A DNA stretch of 8,907 nt from an uncultured Candidatus Altimarinota bacterium (GTDB taxonomy: Bacteria; Patescibacteriota; Gracilibacteria; UBA4473), in the NCBI GenBank assembly GCA_938021445.1, contig CALIGR010000076.1, positions 1 to 8,907 of the forward strand, written 5' to 3'. This document shows, piece after piece, positions 6,554 to 8,907 of the stretch (position 1 is its first letter; each line of letters begins with the position of its first letter). The position numbers and the translations under genes are program-made. Below the pieces are notes generated by a model. It worked only from the letters and a program-made list of their open reading frames with translations, made no database searches and had not been told where the DNA came from.

Positions 6554-8314
6554 TTAAACCGCTCCAAACTCTTTAACGATATCCGCTCGAACTGACTCAA
6601 AAGTCGATAGATCATCAGCTTTAAGTTCTTTTATCTTCGCTACTTTTTGAATCACTGGAAGTTCTTCCACTTTTGCAAAGTCTAGCTCTTCTCGATCGAC
6701 CAGTTTCATGCCTTCCTCATACATAGTCACAATCGTTTTAAGCATTTCGTATTGCTTGACCGGGATTGTGTAAGCATCATCGGCATCAAATGAATCTTGA
6801 AACAAGAAATCCTCACGGATTGATTTAGAAACCAGTAACACTAGCTTCTCTCGAGTAGAAAGTGCATCTGGACCCACCAGTCTCACGATTTCTTGAAGTT
6901 TTGATTCTTCTTGAAGGAGCCCAAGCGCTGTTTCTCTTACCTCCCAGTAATCGGCTGCTGTATTATCTTTATGGTGTTTCTCCAGATTTGGAACGTACAG
7001 AGAGTACGATTTAAGCCAGTTAATCGCTGGGAAATGACGCTGGTAAGAAAGCTTAGAATCTAGACCCCAGTACGCTTTCGTCACTCGAAGGGTATTTTGC
7101 GAAACTGGCTCAGAGAGATCTCCTCCTGGCGGCGATACCGCTCCGATCACTGTGAGTGAACCTTGTCTTCCCTCATCACCTAAACACTCGATCGCTCCCG
7201 CTCGTTCGTAAAATTCAGCCGTCCGAGAACCAAGATACGCTGGGTAACCTTCCTCTCCTGGCATCTCTTCAAGACGTCCTGACATCTCTCGCATCGCTTC
7301 CGCCCAACGAGAAGTAGAGTCCGCCATCAACGCTACATCGTATCCCATATCTCGGTAGTATTCCGCAATCGTGATCCCGGTATAAACACTCGCCTCACGA
7401 GCCGCAACGGGCATATTTGACGTATTCGCGATCATTGAAGTTCGTTTCATCAAGGGCTCTCCACTATTTGGATCGATAAGATGTGGGAATTCTTCAAGTA
7501 CTTCCGTCATCTCATTTCCTCGTTCTCCACAACCAATATAGATAATCACTTCTGCATCACAGTATTTAGCCACCGTTTGTTGCGTTACCGTTTTTCCTGA
7601 ACCGAACGGTCCTGGGATACAACCCGCTCCTCCTTTTGTGAGCGGGAAGAACATATCAGTCGATCGACACCCGGTAACCAGTGGTACGTTTGGGATTCTT
7701 TTGTTTTTAATCGGTCGAGACACTCGGATTGGCCAGAAATGTCTGAGCGCCACGTCTCGCTCTTTTCCGTTTTGGTCTTCAACCACCGCTACTGTATCTG
7801 AAACTTTAAAGTGTCCTGACTGGATACTTTTGACCGTTCCACTTTCAACTCCCGCTGGAACCATGATCTTATGATTGATCAGCGTTGTTTCTTGTACCGT
7901 TCCTAGCACATCCCCAGCCTTTACTTTGTCTCCTTTTGACTTAACCGCTACAAAGTCCCATTTTCGGGTTTGATCCAGCCCTGGAGCATCGATTCCACGA
8001 GCCATAAAATGACCTGACGCTTCTTCGATGGCTTTTAATGGACGCTGAATCCCATCATAAATAGTTTCCAGTAAACCTGGACCAAGCTCTACTGAGAGCG
8101 TTTGTCCTGTTAGCTTTACCGGTTCTCCTGGTCCCACTCCAGCTGTTTCTTCGTAAACCTGGATAGAGGCGTTCCCGCCTTCCAGCTTGATCACTTCTCC
8201 TACGAGACCTTCACTTCCCACTCGTACCACCTCGTACATTTTAGACTGTTCCATATTTTTGGCCTCTACGAGTGGACCAGATACTTTGATAATTTCAGGA
8301 TTTTTTGCTGACAT
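6554..8314 (-). CDS. atpA: V/A-type ATPase catalytic subunit A
   Basis: This is the nucleotide-hydrolysing (or synthesising) subunit of the cytoplasmic V1/A1 head, which normally forms an A3B3 hexamer with subunit B. The 586-residue protein is full length. It has the N-terminal beta-barrel (about 8-75), the insertion specific to V/A-type A subunits (about 115-190), Walker A GPFGSGKT (235-242, Lys241), GCGERGNE with catalytic Glu264, Walker B ALMADSTSR (Asp332), and the EMPGEEGYPAYLGSR region (350-364). The C-terminal helical domain follows. The nonhomologous region and lack of F-type features exclude F1 alpha/beta, and the intact Walker A argues against subunit B. Oddly, neither neighbour encodes another ATPase subunit: the upstream gene is divergent and the downstream gene is an FKBP. 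The other subunits must be elsewhere if the complex exists. Confidence 0.96.
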   Translation of the reverse strand: MSAKNPEIIKVSGPLVEAKNMEQSKMYEVVRVGSEGLVGEVIKLEGGNASIQVYEETAGVGPGEPVKLTGQTLSVELGPGLLETIYDGIQRPLKAIEEASGHFMARGIDAPGLDQTRKWDFVAVKSKGDKVKAGDVLGTVQETTLINHKIMVPAGVESGTVKSIQSGHFKVSDTVAVVEDQNGKERDVALRHFWPIRVSRPIKNKRIPNVPLVTGCRSTDMFFPLTKGGAGCIPGPFGSGKTVTQQTVAKYCDAEVIIYIGCGERGNEMTEVLEEFPHLIDPNSGEPLMKRTSMIANTSNMPVAAREASVYTGITIAEYYRDMGYDVALMADSTSRWAEAMREMSGRLEEMPGEEGYPAYLGSRTAEFYERAGAIECLGDEGRQGSLTVIGAVSPPGGDLSEPVSQNTLRVTKAYWGLDSKLSYQRHFPAINWLKSYSLYVPNLEKHHKDNTAADYWEVRETALGLLQEESKLQEIVRLVGPDALSTREKLVLLVSKSIREDFLFQDSFDADDAYTIPVKQYEMLKTIVTMYEEGMKLVDREELDFAKVEELPVIQKVAKIKELKADDLSTFESVRADIVKEFGAV

Positions 8315-8340
8315 GTGCGTTAAAAATTAGAGTTAAGTTT

Positions 8341-8416
8341 GCGGGTTTTAAATCACGCGGATTTTTGGTATTTTCGCTACTTTGTCAAAGGTTTTAGGGT
8401 GTACTTTTAAACCCGC
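8341..8416. repeat. Spaced inverted repeat in the divergent promoter region
   Basis: The 12-mer GCGGGTTTTAAA at 8341-8352 is matched by TTTTAAACCCGC at 8405-8416, its reverse complement at 11 of 12 positions. The arm centres are about 64 bp apart, close to six helical turns. The arms flank the candidate leftward promoter, so they could be paired sites for a regulator acting by looping. They are not expected to form an RNA hairpin, because one arm lies upstream of the predicted leftward start. A function is unproven. Confidence 0.4.
8361..8388 (-). promoter_or_regulatory. Candidate promoter for the ATPase subunit A-FKBP unit
   Basis: The minus strand has a perfect -35 TTGACA (8388-8383) and, after 16 bp, a weak -10 AAAAAT (8366-8361). 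Transcription would begin near 8354, leaving a leader of about 40 nt. The -35 is embedded in the short palindrome CTTTGACAAAG (8380-8390). The poor -10 keeps this tentative; the rest of 8315-8469 offers no better leftward candidate. Confidence 0.45.
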
Positions 8417-8428
8417 CCTGACATTCAT

Positions 8429-8457
8429 TTGATTCTGCGACTCTTTTGTGGTAAAAT
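8429..8457 (+). promoter_or_regulatory. Extended -10 promoter for the rightward gene
   Basis: TTGATT (8429-8434), a 17-bp spacer and TAAAAT (8452-8457) make a good sigma70-type promoter. A TG one base before the -10 (8449-8450) adds the extended -10 element. Transcription would start near 8464, only about six bases before the ATG at 8470, so the message would be almost leaderless. Confidence 0.65.
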
Positions 8458-8469
8458 ATTTGGATTTTC

Positions 8470-8907
8470 ATGAAATTTCTAAATTCTGATTTGCGAATTT
8501 ATTTACCCCAGAGTGACTCTGTGGCTCGATTTGTGTATAGAAAAAGCCACCAAGAGCAGGGCCTTCCTAGGCTCGATCCCAACTGGGTGACCGGACAAGA
8601 AATATTAGAAGCCCAAGCGCAAGCACAAGGGATGACGAGGGCCGAGCTAGAGCAACTTCATCTTAACAAAGACTTGATGCCTGTTGCTGGAGACTATTAC
8701 TGTCCTCCAAACACTGGTCGTGATTTTGAAAACTTCAAAGATGTTCCAGAAGGCTGGGTAGAATTTAACGGTAATCTCGTGCTTGAGACTGACCCCAATT
8801 ATCAAAACTATCTAGGCGGGCTCAGACAACAGGAAGCTGAAAGAAGACGCCAAGCTGAGGAAGAAAGACGGCGTCAAGCCCTTGAAATGGCTGAACGAGA
8901 GAGACAA
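8470..8907 (+). CDS. Unrecognised protein with a Glu/Arg/Gln-rich helical region (3' end outside window)
   Basis: An open frame starts at ATG 8470 and runs without a stop to the window edge, giving 146 visible residues. I do not recognise the family. The first 115 or so residues look like a folded or mixed domain beginning MKFLNSDLRIYLPQ, with no signal peptide or membrane segment. One part, DYYCPPNTGRDFENFKDVPEGW, lies at about 75-96 and is rich in aromatic and turn residues. From about 118 it becomes a highly charged predicted helix with an eight-residue repeat: ERRRQAEE (124-131), ERRRQALE (132-139), then MAERERQ. A coiled coil or single stable helix is likely to continue beyond the edge. 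The start is supported by a well-placed promoter with an almost leaderless transcript, and by lack of a competing frame. The gene is divergent from the ATPase gene and no function is proposed. Confidence 0.75.
   Translation, partial: MKFLNSDLRIYLPQSDSVARFVYRKSHQEQGLPRLDPNWVTGQEILEAQAQAQGMTRAELEQLHLNKDLMPVAGDYYCPPNTGRDFENFKDVPEGWVEFNGNLVLETDPNYQNYLGGLRQQEAERRRQAEEERRRQALEMAERERQ
8839..8907 (+). repeat. 24-bp coding repeat (eight-residue period)
   Basis: Two adjacent 24-bp units (8839-8862 and 8863-8886) encode ERRRQAEE and ERRRQALE, and a third diverged unit (MAERERQ) runs to the edge. Synonymous differences between units (for example CGC/CGG/CGT for Arg) show that the protein pattern is kept while the DNA has diverged, so this is not a recent duplication. 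The number of units cannot be known from this window. Confidence 0.6.

Noticed and set aside
6554..8314. F-type ATP synthase alpha or beta subunit, or flagellar/type III ATPase
   Set aside because: The 586-residue length, the insertion at about 115-190 and the GPFGSGKT and EMPGEEGYPAYLGSR motifs are those of V/A-type subunit A.
8380..8390. 11-bp palindrome CTTTGTCAAAG as an operator
   Set aside because: The arms are only five bases and half of the match is the -35 consensus itself. Symmetry ends immediately outside, so it is noted only as part of the promoter.

Overview
The window is bacterial and carries two divergently arranged blocks. Reading leftward on the minus strand, a TrpR/YerC-type repressor gene (5665-5970) opens a compact histidine operon: hisG, hisD, hisC, the bifunctional hisB (HisN phosphatase fused to IGP dehydratase), hisH, hisA and the first 40 codons of hisF, which runs off the left edge. 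Junctions are very tight: 1-9 nt overlaps at hisD/hisC, hisC/hisB, hisH/hisA and hisA/hisF, and gaps of 2-17 nt elsewhere. The order G-D-C-(NB)-H-A-F is the one known from Escherichia coli; hisI/hisE would be expected beyond the left edge.

Upstream of the repressor gene lie a good sigma70-type promoter (TTGACA-16-TATGTT) and an imperfect 20-bp palindrome covering the -10 and the predicted transcription start. The leader is only about 24 nt, so there is no room for a his leader peptide, attenuator or T-box. The simplest model is an autoregulated his operon controlled by its own TrpR-family repressor. A strong hairpin terminator (6040-6073) separates it from the next unit.

That unit (8314 to 6099, minus strand) holds a complete V/A-type ATPase catalytic subunit A followed after 11 nt by a small FKBP-type prolyl isomerase lipoprotein. 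No other ATPase subunit is next to it, which is unusual. A 155-bp divergent region (8315-8469) contains candidate promoters in both directions and a spaced inverted repeat. On the plus strand from 8470 an unrecognised gene runs off the right edge; its visible end is a Glu/Arg/Gln-rich helix with an eight-residue repeat.

Organism: no visible start has a convincing Shine-Dalgarno sequence, and the DNA is fairly AT-rich. The standard genetic code fits (hisC and hisH end in TGA at the normal length). SD-less starts are typical of Bacteroidota and are reported from some candidate-phylum bacteria. A YerC-type regulator together with a clostridial/archaeal-looking subunit A makes a Patescibacteria-like lineage (for example Peregrinibacteria) a reasonable guess, but this is inference from one window and not firm. 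All his enzymes have intact catalytic residues; the only visible oddity is a divergent PLP-loop motif in HisC. No RNA genes, CRISPR arrays, insertion sequences or gene-free stretches over 300 bases were seen.
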